This document shows, in pieces, positions 43,871 to 55,239 of a DNA stretch of 64,000 nucleotides (the first letter of the stretch is position 1; every line of letters starts with the position of its first letter). The stretch is from Dipteronia dyeriana (taxonomy: Eukaryota; Streptophyta; Magnoliopsida; Sapindales; Sapindaceae). The notes beneath the pieces are model-generated. The model ran no database searches and was not told the origin of the DNA. It saw only the letters and a program-made list of their open reading frames with translations. The DNA lies in assembly GCA_032871835.1 (NCBI GenBank), contig CM065299.1, positions 47,876,706 through 47,940,705 of the forward strand. The letters are read 5' to 3'. A program made the position numbers and the translations under genes.

Positions 43871-45375
43871 ATCAGCAAGCAGCTAGGAAATGCTGCGCAA
43901 TGTCGGCTAATCCAACAGCTCTAGCTAAATAGCTCGCCCAAGTAACAACTATCCAAGGCGGGATAACCCCGACACTAAACCTGGAAGACACGGGCTCCAC
44001 CGATAGTCCCAAAGAAGGCCTTGTGGTGCCCGACATTGAAGAACAGAGAAGGGAATGGGCCAGCTTCCACCCGGTAGACAAGTTAGAGGAGATTCCTATT
44101 CGACTAACCGATCCCTTGAGCTAGGAATGAAAGAGGGCTTAATTAGGCTCCTCATGGAGTTTAACGATATTTTCACCTGGATTCATGCGGAGATACCGGG
44201 GATCCCAATGACATTAGCTGCACATCGGCTAGCGGTGGATCCTACCTTCAAGCTTGTCAATCAGAAAAGCCTCCACTTCAACAATGAAAAAAAAAAGGCG
44301 GTTCAAGAAGAAGTGGATAAACTCACCCAAGCAGGCTTCATTCAAGAAGCCCACTATCCCGAATGGCTCGCCAATGTGGTCAAGGTCACGAAGGCAAATG
44401 GGAAGTGGCGCATGTGCGTGGACTACACCGACCTCAACTGGGCATGCCCGAATGATAGTTTTCCTTTGCCAAACATTGATCAGTTGGTCGATTCCATCTC
44501 CGGGAAAAATTCCTGAGCTTCATGGAGGTGTTTTCCAGCTATAATCAAATTATGATGCATTCCACGGATCAAGAAAAAACAAGCTTCACCACTGCGCAAG
44601 GCCTATATTGCTACAAGGTGATGCCTTTTGGGCTCAAAAATGCTGGAGCTACTTACCAGCGGTTAGTCAATTGTATGTTTAAGCCCAAAATTGGAAGGTC
44701 GATGGAGGTATATATCGACGATATGATCACTAAATCATCGAACTCGGAAGGCCACCTGGACGACCTTCGAAGGACCTTTATGACCCTAAAGGAAAACCAG
44801 ATTAGGTTGAACCCTTCCAATTGCACCTTTGGTGTAACTGCGGGGAATTTTCTAGGCTTCTTGGTCCATGAGAGAGGTATAGAGGCTAACCCAGAAAAAA
44901 TCATGGCTATCCTAGATCTAGAATCCTTTGTATCTCTTAAACAGGTTCAAGCCTTGACCGGTCAGGTAGCAGCGCTCAACAGGTTCAACTCCCGGTCTAC
45001 CAATAAGTGCCTACCATTCTTCAAAGCTATCAAGCAGGGAAGAAACATGAAGTGGGAACAGGAGAGCGAACAGGCTTTCCAAGCTTTGAAAAGATTCCTA
45101 ACAAGCCCTTCACTACTGGTCAAGCCAAATCCTGGAGAAGAGCTCCAAATATACTTGGCCATTTCAGAAACCGCTGTAAGTTGGGCCTTGGTCAAGGAAT
45201 GCGGGGATAGGATCCAGCGACCTATCTACTATATGAGTCGCGCTCTAACCAAGCCTTAAAAGAACTATACTCTGCTGGAAAAGCTCGCTTAAGCCTTGGT
45301 GACCTTGGCAAGGAAACTCCATCTTTACTTTCATGTTCATTCAATAGCAGCGGTGACGGACCAACCCCTCCGTTA
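43871..45375 (+). pseudogene. pol: Element B reverse transcriptase and RNase H
   Basis: RT begins at 44128 (MKEGLIRLLMEFNDIFTWIH) and continues through HRLAVDPTFKLVNQKSLHFN and GKWRMCVDYTDLNWACPND to a frameshift near 44515. It resumes with FMEVFSSYNQIMMHS, where the motif A Asp is Glu (A keeps Asp), then MPFGLKNAGATYQRLVNCMF and YIDDMITKSSNS with the catalytic DD at 44716. RNase H occupies about 44950-45375 (AALNRFNSRSTNKCLPFFK, YLAISETAVSWALVKE, IYYMSRALTKP, VTDQPLR). Stops at 45257-45259, 45290-45292 and 45374-45376 interrupt it. The region 43871-44050 is a poorly kept protease-RT linker. Confidence 0.9.
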
Positions 45376-45990
45376 GTTCTTGCAAAGGCCGGATGTTTCT
45401 AGAAGGCTGGTTCTATGGGCCCTAGAGCTTACCCTGTTCGATTTAAAGTATAAGCCTAGGAACACGATAAAAGCTCAAGCACTAGCGGACTTTGTAGCCA
45501 AACTTTTGGTACCTTCAGATCAAGCAACCCCTACGGTAACAGATGTCAACCTTGAGAGGATTCAAGAAGCTGACAACTGGCCGGAGTGCTGCGAGTCATG
45601 GACTCTCTACACTGACGGAGCTTCCGGGCAGTATAGGGGAGAAGCGGGCATAGTCCTCATCGACCCAAAAGGAACTGAGTGCTGCCATTTTTTCAGGTTC
45701 GAATTTAAAGCAACAAACAATGAAGCGGAATACGAAGCCCTGCTAGTTGGGATTAAAGCTGCCATAAAGCTCGGGGTTGATTACTTGAATATCAAGAGCG
45801 ACTCTTCACTCGTGGTCCACCAAGTTTCCAGGAATTATCAGGCAAAGGGGATAACATGATCGCTTACCTGAAACTGGTGCAACAACTCAGGTCTAGATTT
45901 AGGGGATTCAGAATCGAGCAGATACCTCGACGGCTAAATCATCAGGATGACGTCCTAGCCAAGATAGCTGCCTATGGTGGCCAGACCCTA
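45376..45990 (+). pseudogene. Element B archaeal-type RNase H (aRNH)
   Basis: LQRPDVSRRLVLWALELTLF is the linker. The domain then shows YTDGASGQYRGEAG (Asp), NNEAEYEALLVGIK (Glu), IKSDSSLVVHQV (Asp) and, after a one-base deletion at about 45853, LNHQDDVLAKIAA (Asp). A reads GDTMIAYQKL at the deletion site; B reads GIT-stop. This second RNase H places B in the Tat lineage. Confidence 0.88.
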
Positions 45991-47244
45991 CCACACGGAG
46001 TCCCTCTTGAAGTAATCCCCCAACCTAGCATTAAGACGAGTAAGGAAGCTTATACCCTGGACCGACAGCCATGCATTATGGATCCAATAGCAGAATATCT
46101 ACTGGATGAAATACTCCCCGGGGAGCCTGATCAAGCTAGGAAGGTTAAAAGGCTCTCGATCCGAATTTACATGGTGGATGGATATTTATACCGAAGAGGG
46201 AAATCCCTTCCCCTGCTCCGATGTCTACACATGGAAGATGCCAAGTGGGCTTTGAGAGAGGTTCATTCCGGGGAATGCGGGAACCATATTGATGGAGAGG
46301 CCTTGGCATATAAGGTTCTCCGCATAGGGTATTACTGGCCGACCATCCATTAAGATGCTAAGAACCTGATGCAAACCTGCGAGGCATGCCAGAAGGCCGC
46401 AAACTTGAGTCGCCTCCCTCCAGAGAGTTTGTCGTTCCTTAGCTCGCCATACCCATTTGCTATATGGAGGGTCGATTTGATTGGACCGTTTCCTATAGCT
46501 CCGGGACAGGCCAAGCATGTTATCATAGCAATTGACTACTTTATAAGATGGGTTGATACCGGACCACTCTCCGAGATATCGGAAGAAAACACAACAAGGT
46601 TCATCAAGACCAATGTAGTTTGCAGGTTCAGAACCCCTCTGGTCATCATAACCAACCTCGGAAAACAGTTCGGCGATGCCCGATTCAGAGATTTATGTTA
46701 AGGTTTGGGAATCGACCTTCGGTTTGCTTCGGTGGCCCACCCTCAGACCAATGGTATGGTGGAATCCACAAACAAAACCATCAAGAAGTTGTGAAGAAAA
46801 AGCTACAACAAAATAAAGGCAGATGGGTAGAGGAGCTTCCCGAGGTCGTCTGGGCTTATCACACTACAAGGAGAACAGCTACCGAGGAAACACCCTACTC
46901 ACTGGCCTTCAGGCTCAAAGCAGTCCGACCTATAGAGCACAAGTTGACCTTCTTTAGAGTCCAACGGTTTGAATCGGGAAGCAATGAAAGCAAACTCTGA
47001 GCTAGAGGAAAAGCAAGATCGAATAGCTGAAAAGGTAGCAATCTACCAAGGCAGGATTGCCAAGTACTTCAACAAGAGGGTTAAAACCCGAAGCTTCAAA
47101 GACGGGGTCCTAGGGCCTAACTGGGAAGGACCCTACCAAATAAAAATGGTGATCCGTAATGGGGCGTACAAGCTAGAGCATATGGATGGCCGACTCATCG
47201 ACCATACTTGGAATGCGGATCACCTAAGGAAATTCTACCCTTGA
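45991..47244 (+). pseudogene. int: Element B integrase
   Basis: Zinc-binding motif: LHMEDAKWALREVHSGECGN and IGYYWPTIH, then a TAA and QTCEACQKAANL. Catalytic core: FAIWRVDLIGPFPIAPGQAK keeps the first Asp. The second motif reads IITNLGKQFGDA, where the Asp present in A (IIADLGKQF) is Asn. VAHPQTNGMVESTNK keeps the Glu. A stop at 46699-46701 and a frameshift near 46793 precede the C-terminal domain (46969-47244: RVKTRSFKDG, VLGPNWEGPYQIKMVIRNGA, HTWNADHLRKFYP). That domain lacks ~18 residues present in A between SFKDG and VLGP. The Asp-to-Asn change alone should abolish strand transfer. Confidence 0.88.
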
Positions 47245-47399
47245 ATAAGGGACTCAGGAGCAGGCAACCTCCGACTAGCTTCTTTTATTTTTTCTTCTGA
47301 CAATATTGTACTCCATCTTCCATATCATTAAAGCTTGCCTTTTCGTGTTTACTCTATCTTCAACTATTTGGGTTTATATGGAAAGTTTTGACATTATCG

Positions 47400-47850
47400 C
47401 CTCAAGACCAGGGGTAAGTCGGGGAAGCCCCCTTGCTACTCCTGATGCCTTGGTCGGGCACAACCACCTGCCAAGAAGGGTCTGAGTGTAAGAGCATAGT
47501 TGCCGTTCAGATCTCGACACCAGGAAATAGCTAGATAGCGTTCCTGATGCCTTGGCTGGGCTACCACCCCCAAGAAGAATCTGAGTGTAAGAGCATGGTT
47601 TCCATCTAGATCTCGAGACCAGGAAATAGATAGATAGCACTCCTGATGCCTTGGTCGGGCTACCATCCCCAAGAAGAATATGAGTGTAAGAGCATAGTTG
47701 CCATCCAGATCAGGAAATAGCTAGATAGCACTCCTAATGCCTTGGTCGGGCTACCACCCCCAAGAAGGAATCATGCTTAAAAGCCCGAAAGCCCTCCTGA
47801 TCCCGAGCCTAAGAAGGAACTAAATAATTCTCTACTTAATGTTCTACTTG
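47400..47850 (+). repeat. Element B ~100-bp tandem repeats
   Basis: GAGTGTAAGAGCATAGTT occurs at about 47483 and 47683, and GAGTGTAAGAGCATGGTT at about 47583, with a diverged unit near 47773. Units contain CTGATGCCTTGGTCGGGC and CAGGAAATAGCTAGATAGC. Homologous in place and sequence to 35880-36300 in A. Confidence 0.88.
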
Positions 47851-48299
47851 GGCTATAACCTCCCAAAGGGTCTCGGGGATGGAGGGCTCGATTTGCGTAA
47901 ACTCTAAATGCTCATGTTATGACATTAGCTTTCCTTGATACAGGGTTACTTACTACAGCAGACCAACAATCCAACAAGGGGACTAGCTAGGAGTTTCATT
48001 AGTATGGGGGCTCGATGCCAATATTCTTTTTTCTTATCTTATACTTTCCCAAAGATAGCTCGCTTCAATATAAAGCTAGACGATCAAGCAAGTGCATGGA
48101 AGCCAGAGTTAGATCCGAGATTAAAATTTTATTATCAAGTAAGGGAGTCTATCCCCCAACAAGGCTACAACAAGCAAGGGGGACCCAGTCCCTATTTTCG
48201 GGCTACAAAAGAAACAAGGCTACAACTCAGTTGAAGATGGGATGCCCACCCCCTTTTCTTGTCATTCAAAATAAATCACATGGAAAAGAACTCAAGCTC
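47851..48299. other. Element B spacer between tandem repeats and the antisense gene
   Basis: No gene seen. Equivalent to 36301-36788 in A, with shared phrases near 48170-48200 (CAACAAGGCTACAACAAGC, GTCCCTATTTTCGGGCTAC). Confidence 0.4.
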
Positions 48300-50885
48300 C
48301 TTCGTCTTCCTAAGAACCTTGAGCTTCCTCATCCACAAAATGGACCTCGCCCCCTGCTCCCCTCTCTAGTCGCTGCTCATCCTGATTAGCTGCATCTGCT
48401 GCTTCCGCCACTTCCTTTTAGGATCAGCCCCGGCTGCCTCGGGGTCAACAGGATCTTCCACCATGATTTCATCGATCACCGCAATAACTTCAGGTGGTAT
48501 AGCTGCATTAAGAAGGTTGGTCACTGACTTAGGCACGTTCCCGCCTTTTGTTTACTTTATTCCTGAGGGCACTGTAGGGGGATCTCAGGATAAAGCAAGG
48601 CTTCCTTCTAGCTCCTTGTTGTGAACCCCCTTCAAGGATTCATCTGGACCATATACTAGAAAGGCTGGAATAGGAGGAGGCATATCTAGCACCTCTAAAT
48701 TCTTCCTAGCTCCCTCCCTGAGGGGCCAGCTCCAAAAGTTTTAGGATGAGACATCTTCACAGCCCGTAACATGACCTCCGCTCTATCCCAACCGACAATG
48801 CTGGAGAGATCGAATGGAGGAGGGAGATCCTTTGTAACCTTATAGGAGGAAAATAAATACCCATCGCTAAAAGAGGCTTCCACTTCGACTTGGAGCTGGG
48901 TAATTCGAGCCTGCAAGTTTTATTTTTCAACATCTAAGGCCTTTGCCTCTCTCCTCTAGTCATCCCGCAAGCTAGCCCGTCGCTTCGACCGGAGAGTCTC
49001 CTGATCAAAAGCCCGCTTCAACCTCTCATGATCGCAATGAAGCTCAGCTAGCTGTATCTCTATTCCTTGTTGGCTGGAGGTCATCTCCTTGAGCAAGGTC
49101 TGAGCCCGCGAAAGCAACCCTATGGCTAACTCAGCTTTAGCCTCAGCCTTGGCTGCCCGATCACGGAGGAAGGCTACCTGATGCCCCATGGCCACCTGAA
49201 ACTTGAAAGACTGCAAAGGAAAAGCATGTTAGAAAATGCCAAGTCAAGTAGCTCAATGAAGAAGTAAAAACGACAACTACCTCGGCTAAAAGGGCGGACT
49301 ATTTGGTCATCAAGATGTCCACTGGCATCGCCATCATGCTAGAAAGCCCGCCGCCTGGACAAGATATGAAAAATTGCTTCAGAACCTCGTCCTGACCCAC
49401 CGAGCTCGATTGCTGGTGGGAGAGAGAAGGGGCGATCTCAGAAAAATCGACATCGGGCTCTTTGGGAACCTCGACTACCTAGGATGCAACCAGATCTGCA
49501 GAGAGGGGTAGAGAGACTCGGGAGGCATCGTTTGAAGCAGTAACTTCTAGAGGAGGGGCAAGAACAGACTTATTGACGACTTGAGTAGCAGACCCTCCTC
49601 GGTTTAGAGCCTTCGCAGCCTGAGATGCCAGAAGAGCCATCTTGGACTTCACTTGAGAAGGAGAGGGGAGGAACGAACGGGGCAGCTACCTTAGTGGTTG
49701 ACCTTCCCTTCTTCGGAATAGTCGAGAGAGCCCTTGGGGATAATCTGGAAGGAGGAAGAGGTATCCCAGCTTGTCGGGCTTCACGAGAAGCTGGAGCAAC
49801 AACAAACACTGTTGGAGAAAAGAATCAAGATCATCAGAACTGGACCCTCCAACAAAAAAACAAAAAAAAAACAAGATAGATCGAGATACTCACAAAGGGT
49901 AGCACCGGATATCCGCAGGTACCTATTTACCCTGTGGGGATCGAAGAAGTCAGCGGTCAGAAACTTCATATTCAAATAGTTCCGAGCTAGGATGGTCTTC
50001 AGCACGGCTTCAGACTCATCGGGTAAGGAATCCTGACCCAGGGTGGGTTTGTCAAAAAAGGCGGTGGGATCCTCGAGCTCATGCCTACCGAAAAAGACGG
50101 AGCTCCCCTAATTTCCTCCCGCAAATACCCATTCTTCTTTCCAAGCGAGGTCTTTCTTTGAAGCCCCGGGGATGATAAAATTGAGCTTATTCTTAGCCTT
50201 GGAATAGAATTGGCCTTGTGGGACTCTTGCTAGGCTACCGATCTGGAAAAAGAAGGTGAGCTCCTCAGCCCCAGGCTCCCTGGTGACACTGCTCAGCTCG
50301 CATTGCTCCCTCCACATTACTTGAAAGCTAACTAGATGCCTCCAAAATCCGGGCGTCAGTTGAAGCAGAGCCAGCTAAAGGGCATTGAGAGCCCATCATA
50401 GGGTAGGGTTAAGTAGGAGCCTCACCCCGATCTCAAAAGCCGTGACATGGATAGGAAGCACACCTTTGGGTGGGCTAAAAGCATCGTAATTCTGATAGGG
50501 GATGGTTAGAGAAATGATATCGGGAATACCATACTTGTCCAGTAGACGGCCGATCAACTGAGGGTCGATAGTAGAGTTAGGGATGACCCTGGGTTTGAAA
50601 GGAAGGGTTATCACTGGAGAAAGCTCCGCCACCGTGACTGGAGCCCTCCCGACTATATCTAATCTCTCACTGATGTTAGAGTCTTTATCGACTAAGTTCA
50701 GATGGTTGTCAGGCCGGTTAAAAAAACTAGAGCCGATAAAAGCGTTCCTGTTTTGAACGACGGTACTGGCGGAGGGGGGAAGATTCCTCATTGCTTGAAA
50801 TCCTTTGTACCCGCTTAAGAGGAGCTAGGTTAGAGCCCCCGGAGCCCTCCACAAAGGCATCAAGACTATCTGTGGAAGTTGACAT
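48300..50885 (-). pseudogene. Element B antisense gene (three exons), function unknown
   Basis: Minus strand, between integrase and the 3' LTR. Exon 1 (49894-50885) starts MSTSTDSLDAFVEGSGGSN and includes LLDKYGIPDIISLTIPYQNY, AFEIGVRLLLNPTL, LTPGFWRHLVSF and FFDPHRVNRYLRISGATL. Intron 1 is 49791-49893 (GTGAGT...CAG); splicing joins the frame to SREARQAGIPLPPSRLSPRA in exon 2 (49281-49790). Intron 2 is 49211-49280 (GTAGTT...GCAG). Exon 3 has a coiled coil (FKFQVAMGHQVAFLRDRAAK ... SQQGIEIQLAELHCDHERLK) and a tail with VEVEASFSDGYLFSSYKV. Stops at 48956, 48695 and about 50394 break it. The same exon plan is kept in A despite divergence, so the spliced protein was probably once selected. The left end is approximate. 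Confidence 0.78.
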
Positions 50886-51205
50886 TAATGGGAAAAATAG
50901 GTGAGAAAGCAAGTGGAAGATTTCAGTAGAGAAAACGGGGAAGAAGAAATTTGAAAGTTTGGGATTTGAGGAAGCATGAAGAAGGTGACGGTCAGATCGG
51001 GCGTAAATAGAGGTCTATGGCGATATCCTCAGGAAGATAACACCGTATTACAGCCGTTTTTCTTCAAAAAACACTCAGTTTCAAATTCAAAATGCTGGGT
51101 AATTAATGAGAAAATTTTGTTTTTATTAATTATCTTTATGGTGAAAAACTTTCTCAATTAAACAAGGAATCTGACTTCAACCCCAACTCTACCACCGGTG
51201 TTCAA

Positions 51206-51220
51206 GTCAGTGGGGAATTC
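51206..51220 (+). other. Element B polypurine tract
   Basis: GTCAGTGGGGAATTC directly before TGTTAATAGG of the 3' LTR. Confidence 0.82.
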
Positions 51221-52328
51221 TGTTAATAGGGAAATTTGGCCAGGGGTCAAAGAGAAACTTTCCACGCTCAATCGACAATCATGAAGCCCGGTAAGACCGT
51301 AAAGCCACCCCACAAGAGAAGGAAAGGTCGGTTTAGATTTAAAGTTACCAGAAGACAAGCCAGACGCGACCGGGATGAGCCCCCACTGGAGTACTGGAGC
51401 CCGAGCTTCTCCAAGCCATCTATCGGGGAACCTCGACTCAAAGGTCGAGCTCCACAACTGCCCCGAAAATGCCAGGGGAAGTCTCTAAGCTCAAGGGACA
51501 ATCGAAAAAAGCCCGCCAACCTCTCCAGAAGCCCGCTGTCCTTGCTAGGCATAAGGGAAGAATCACGCCTGGATCTACACTACCCTAACTACCTCCCAGA
51601 GAGGTCTACAAGAGCATCTCAAGCCCCCACAGGTCAGGGAAAATCCATCTTAAGCTTCTAAGAATAGAGCCAGAGCATATACCCACCTCTCTCTACGGGG
51701 CAACGAGCAGTTGGTAGGTTGACCTCCATGAAGATCGATGGCACGAGTGCACACAGGATCATCTCCACATGCTATCTACATGCAAGTCATGATTTTAAAT
51801 TCAAATAAGGGAACAAACTTATCTTCGTCAACGATATCATCGAATCCAGAAACAATTCAAATTTAAATAACAAATGCCGCCCGATAAGGAGGGAACGGAT
51901 TCATGAGATTACAGTAGAGTATTCGTAAACTAAAAACCTACTTGGACGATATATATATGTGAAGCCAAGCATGGTAAAAGGGGGGAAGAGAATGAACGAC
52001 AGAGACAGAAAATCATAAACAACAGATATACACATAGAAGGAGGGCCTAAATTCTGATTTCAGAACACGGTCACCTTCATCTCCACTATTCTACAAGCAT
52101 CGAGTTGCCACCACCCTACACCTCCGAGAGATTGTAAGCAAACAAGAGAGTTATTTGTATCTTAAAGCGAAATATTAATAATAGAGCTCCCATTTACTGT
52201 TATTACCACTCGTCTCTCTTTTAAACAGGTCGGGAACCAACGGTACCGACCCCGACCACCGCTTTCGTGGTAGTAATCTCGAGGGCGTAAACAGAAATTT
52301 CTCATCTCGAGCAAATTTCCCGTCAACA
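51221..52328 (+). repeat. Element B 3' LTR
   Basis: TGTTAATAGGGAAATTTGGC ... AAATTTCCCGTCAACA. It keeps the TG start that the 5' copy has lost and has an extra ~30 bases near 51490 (CTCAAGGGACAATCG). Ends before the TAACC duplication. Confidence 0.94.
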
Positions 52329-52333
52329 TAACC

Positions 52334-52675
52334 AACATTAATTTTGTGTACGAGTAAGTCAAGAGTTAGATTCCAAAAAGGAAACAAACTTATCTTCGTC
52401 AACAATATCATCACATCCGTTATTAACGTGAAGTCAATAACTTTCAAATAATGGATCCCGCCCGATAAGGAGGGAATGGATTCATAGGATCATGGCAGGA
52501 TATTTGTGAGTAAAATCCTCCTTGGACCAAATATAATTAGGGACAAGGATGGTAGGAGTGAAAAAAAAAGGGACGTCAGGCCTAAATTCTGTGATCAGAA
52601 CACGGCCATCATCATATCCACTATTCGACAAGCACGGAGTTACCACCTTTCTATGTACAAAAGAGATTATGAGTG
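52334..52675 (+). repeat. Element A 3' LTR, second piece
   Basis: AACATTAATTTTGTGTACG ... GAGATTATGAGTG. It aligns with about 21808-22150 of A's 5' LTR. It is bounded on the left by B's duplication (52329-52333) and on the right by D's duplication GAGTG (52671-52675). Confidence 0.9.
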
Positions 52676-54892
52676 TGTTAACAGGAAATTTGTTTAGGAT
52701 GAGAAATCCCTATTAACGCCATCAAGACCACTGTCGCGAAAGTGGTGGCCGGGGTCGGTACCGTTGATACCTGACCTTATCTTGTATGAATATGAATAAA
52801 GATGAAATCGTAGGTAGGAAACAAGCCATCCCGCCCGTCAGGCTTCGGGCTTATGTAGTGGATCTGAGGAACTCGAGGAGACAAGCCATCCTGCCCGTCG
52901 GGCTTTAAGCTTATGAAGTAGATCTGTGAAGCTGGATGTTCTCTTGCTGGTGTAAAGGGGTTGATCTTGGTCCTGGTCCTGGTCCTGGTCCTGGTCCTGG
53001 TCCTCGGTCAGGGTCGGAGCCCGTCATGAATTCTCTGACCTTGATAGCAAGTAAGGAGGGGGCTTATCTAGCTCTATTGTTGGAGAGCTCGATTTTTGCC
53101 ACAGAGATGATGCAGGAGAGCCCATCGAATTCCTTCAGGTTGGTATCGGTGGTTTATCCTCATCTTGATATGACTTTAGCATGTAGATGGGAAGATAAGA
53201 GCGCTAGGTCCAGCGAGGTAGGAATCTAGATCGCACTCATATATGCATGCAATACATAGGACAAAAGTAAGAGAAACACAAATCTTTTGTAGAGGGAGGT
53301 GGACTGACAAGGGGGAAAAAAGCATCACGAGTGATCACATGCTGAAAAACCCCAAGGCAGTATCCGGAGGTAGGAGGAATACCCTTCCTTATGTATATAT
53401 CAGAGAATGCTCCAGGGAGCTTACAAGAATGGTGAAGTAATACAATGTAGTTGCTCTAGAGAGCTTATAATGGTGGTCGAATGTCGACCGATACCGGTAT
53501 ATTTTAGGTAAAGGTAATACATACATTGATGATGTCGAGAGATCTTTAAACGAAGCATGTCTGTCTTTTATCATTCATCGGAGAGATTCACTATGCCTTT
53601 TATAGGCATATTTATAAATGGTAACTACCTTGGTGTGCAAGTTCAGGATTCTTCAATCTTCCTTTAATGTAGTTGATCGGATCGTTGCTAATATCTCAGA
53701 GGGGACGTGTTTGTTTCCTCTTCGGACTCTTCTTTCCTTGATAAGCGGGACTTTCTGTTATGGTTGACCCCTAATAATCGGTTGTGGAGGATATCTTGGA
53801 GGAAAAGGTATTTGTTTCCTCTTTGGACTCTTTCACTAATGATGGCCATTAAAGAGTTGAATATTCTCTTATTAATGGTGTTGATCATGTCATTAACTGG
53901 GTTGACTGCCTCTATTAATGCGGTTGACCTCATTAATTGTACTTTAATTGTCATGGAAGTCAATCTTCTCTTCCAACGTTGGTGAGAGGAGAGCTCTAGT
54001 TCTGCATGTAACTTTGAAGAGGTACTTCATGGAGGTTACCTGAGGTGACATTTGATGTTCCTTGAAGATGGGGTACCCTAGGATCCAGTACACTGGCGGG
54101 ATCCCCTGGGGACCTCTCGATTGTCACGGAGCTAGATGTTGGTCTTCCCATGGAGCTTGTGCTAACCATTTTAGAGGCAAAATATCCCATTAGGTTCCAA
54201 CCTTGTAGTTGGGAGCTTGGTTTAGTTGCGCCGACCTTTATCATGGAGCCTGACCTAATTATGCAGTCCTCCTAGCATGGTAGCGGGGTAGAGGGGTAGC
54301 GGGCTTGGCTAGCAGGCCTTGGTAAGGTGTTTACCATAAACAGGTGACCTTGGCTCGCTTCTGGAAGGGTGGAGAGGTACGCTCGAGTACTGCTCTTGCT
54401 ACTTGATTTAACCATACCAGGATCTACAGTGGATCTTGGCGATTTTGGTGACGATGGGGCTTTACAGGCTTCTTCCTTTTATGCTCGGACAGGTCGAGAT
54501 TATACCTCGACGAGGCAGGGGTGCCTTTGCAAGACAAGTTCGGTACCTTGAAGGTCTCCTTATGAAAGTAGGAGATATTAGCAAGCTCTATGAGAGTGTC
54601 ACGAGATACCTTAATGTCGGGGGACCCAGGTTCTTTCACTCGACCTAGCTTCGGGCTTTATCCTGGTATAAGGAGCTTGACGCGGTCTCGTCAGGCATTA
54701 TTTGGTAAACCTGGACACGTACGGGATGCTCAGATGGTATGGGTGGCCTCGTCTTGCTCCTATAGGATAGCGTGGTAGCTCGACCTCGGGGACCTTGAAA
54801 CCCCGTCATACAAGCCCGAATTTGGACCCTTGCGGGAAGGCAAGGAAGTGGAAAATTCTTCTTTGGTCCCTAGCCAAATTTTTCTATTAACA
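52676..54892 (-). repeat. Element D 3' LTR (left copy)
   Basis: Contains a (GGTCCT)n hexamer run at 52968-53004. Open frames such as 53707-53985 are present almost unchanged in the right copy, as expected for paired LTRs. The reverse frame (53688-53963) is equally open. I do not regard either as a gene. Confidence 0.9.
52968..53004. repeat. (GGTCCT)n hexamer microsatellite
   Basis: About six perfect GGTCCT units. The other LTR copy of D has a degenerate form at 59273-59313 (GGTCCTAGTCCTAGTCC). Confidence 0.92.
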
Positions 54893-54908
54893 AAAGTCTC
54901 CTCTGACT
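54893..54908 (-). other. Element D polypurine tract
   Basis: On the minus strand GTCAGAGGAGACTTT precedes TGTTAATAG, as in A and B. The upstream sequence GGTGTTCAA is shared too. Confidence 0.8.
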
Positions 54909-55239
54909 TGAACACCGGTAAGTAATTGGGGTAGGAGTCTAGATCTTGTACTACATAAAGAATTTTTCTTGACCCTTTTTATTGGTAACTAGTATCGTTC
55001 CCAGTAATTGGCTTTAGAAAACCGGTGTACTATTCATTCCTGTAAAATAAATGAGCGTATTGCTCGATCATGTCGAATGAAGCTTCGGTGGTTAATTGGT
55101 ACCTTGAGTTCCTTTTCCAGGAATCACGGTACTTAGATCTATGCCATAAAGATCCTTCCTAGCCAAGGCAGCAGGATGACCTTTTGGTTGTTCTAATCTC
55201 GTGATCAAGTAGGTAACTACGCTTCTACGCTAAGATCCT

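Larger units (their letters stand above)
40331..52328 (+). mobile_element. Element B: Tat-lineage Ty3/gypsy retrotransposon, full length but inactive
   Basis: Starts TATTAATAGG (expected TG changed to TA) and ends CCGTCAACA. TSD TAACC lies at 40326-40330 and 52329-52333. LTRs are 40331-41416 (1086 bases) and 51221-52328 (1108 bases). The internal region is 41417-51220 and collinear with element A. Its LTRs belong to a different subfamily from those of A. It inserted into the 3' LTR of A, so it is the younger of the two. It has far fewer stops than A, but several frameshifts and two catalytic substitutions. Confidence 0.94.

Noticed and set aside
53707..53985. 92-codon frame with an almost identical copy at 60059
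   Set aside because: The duplication is explained by the two LTRs of element D, both strands are equally open, and no domain is recognisable.
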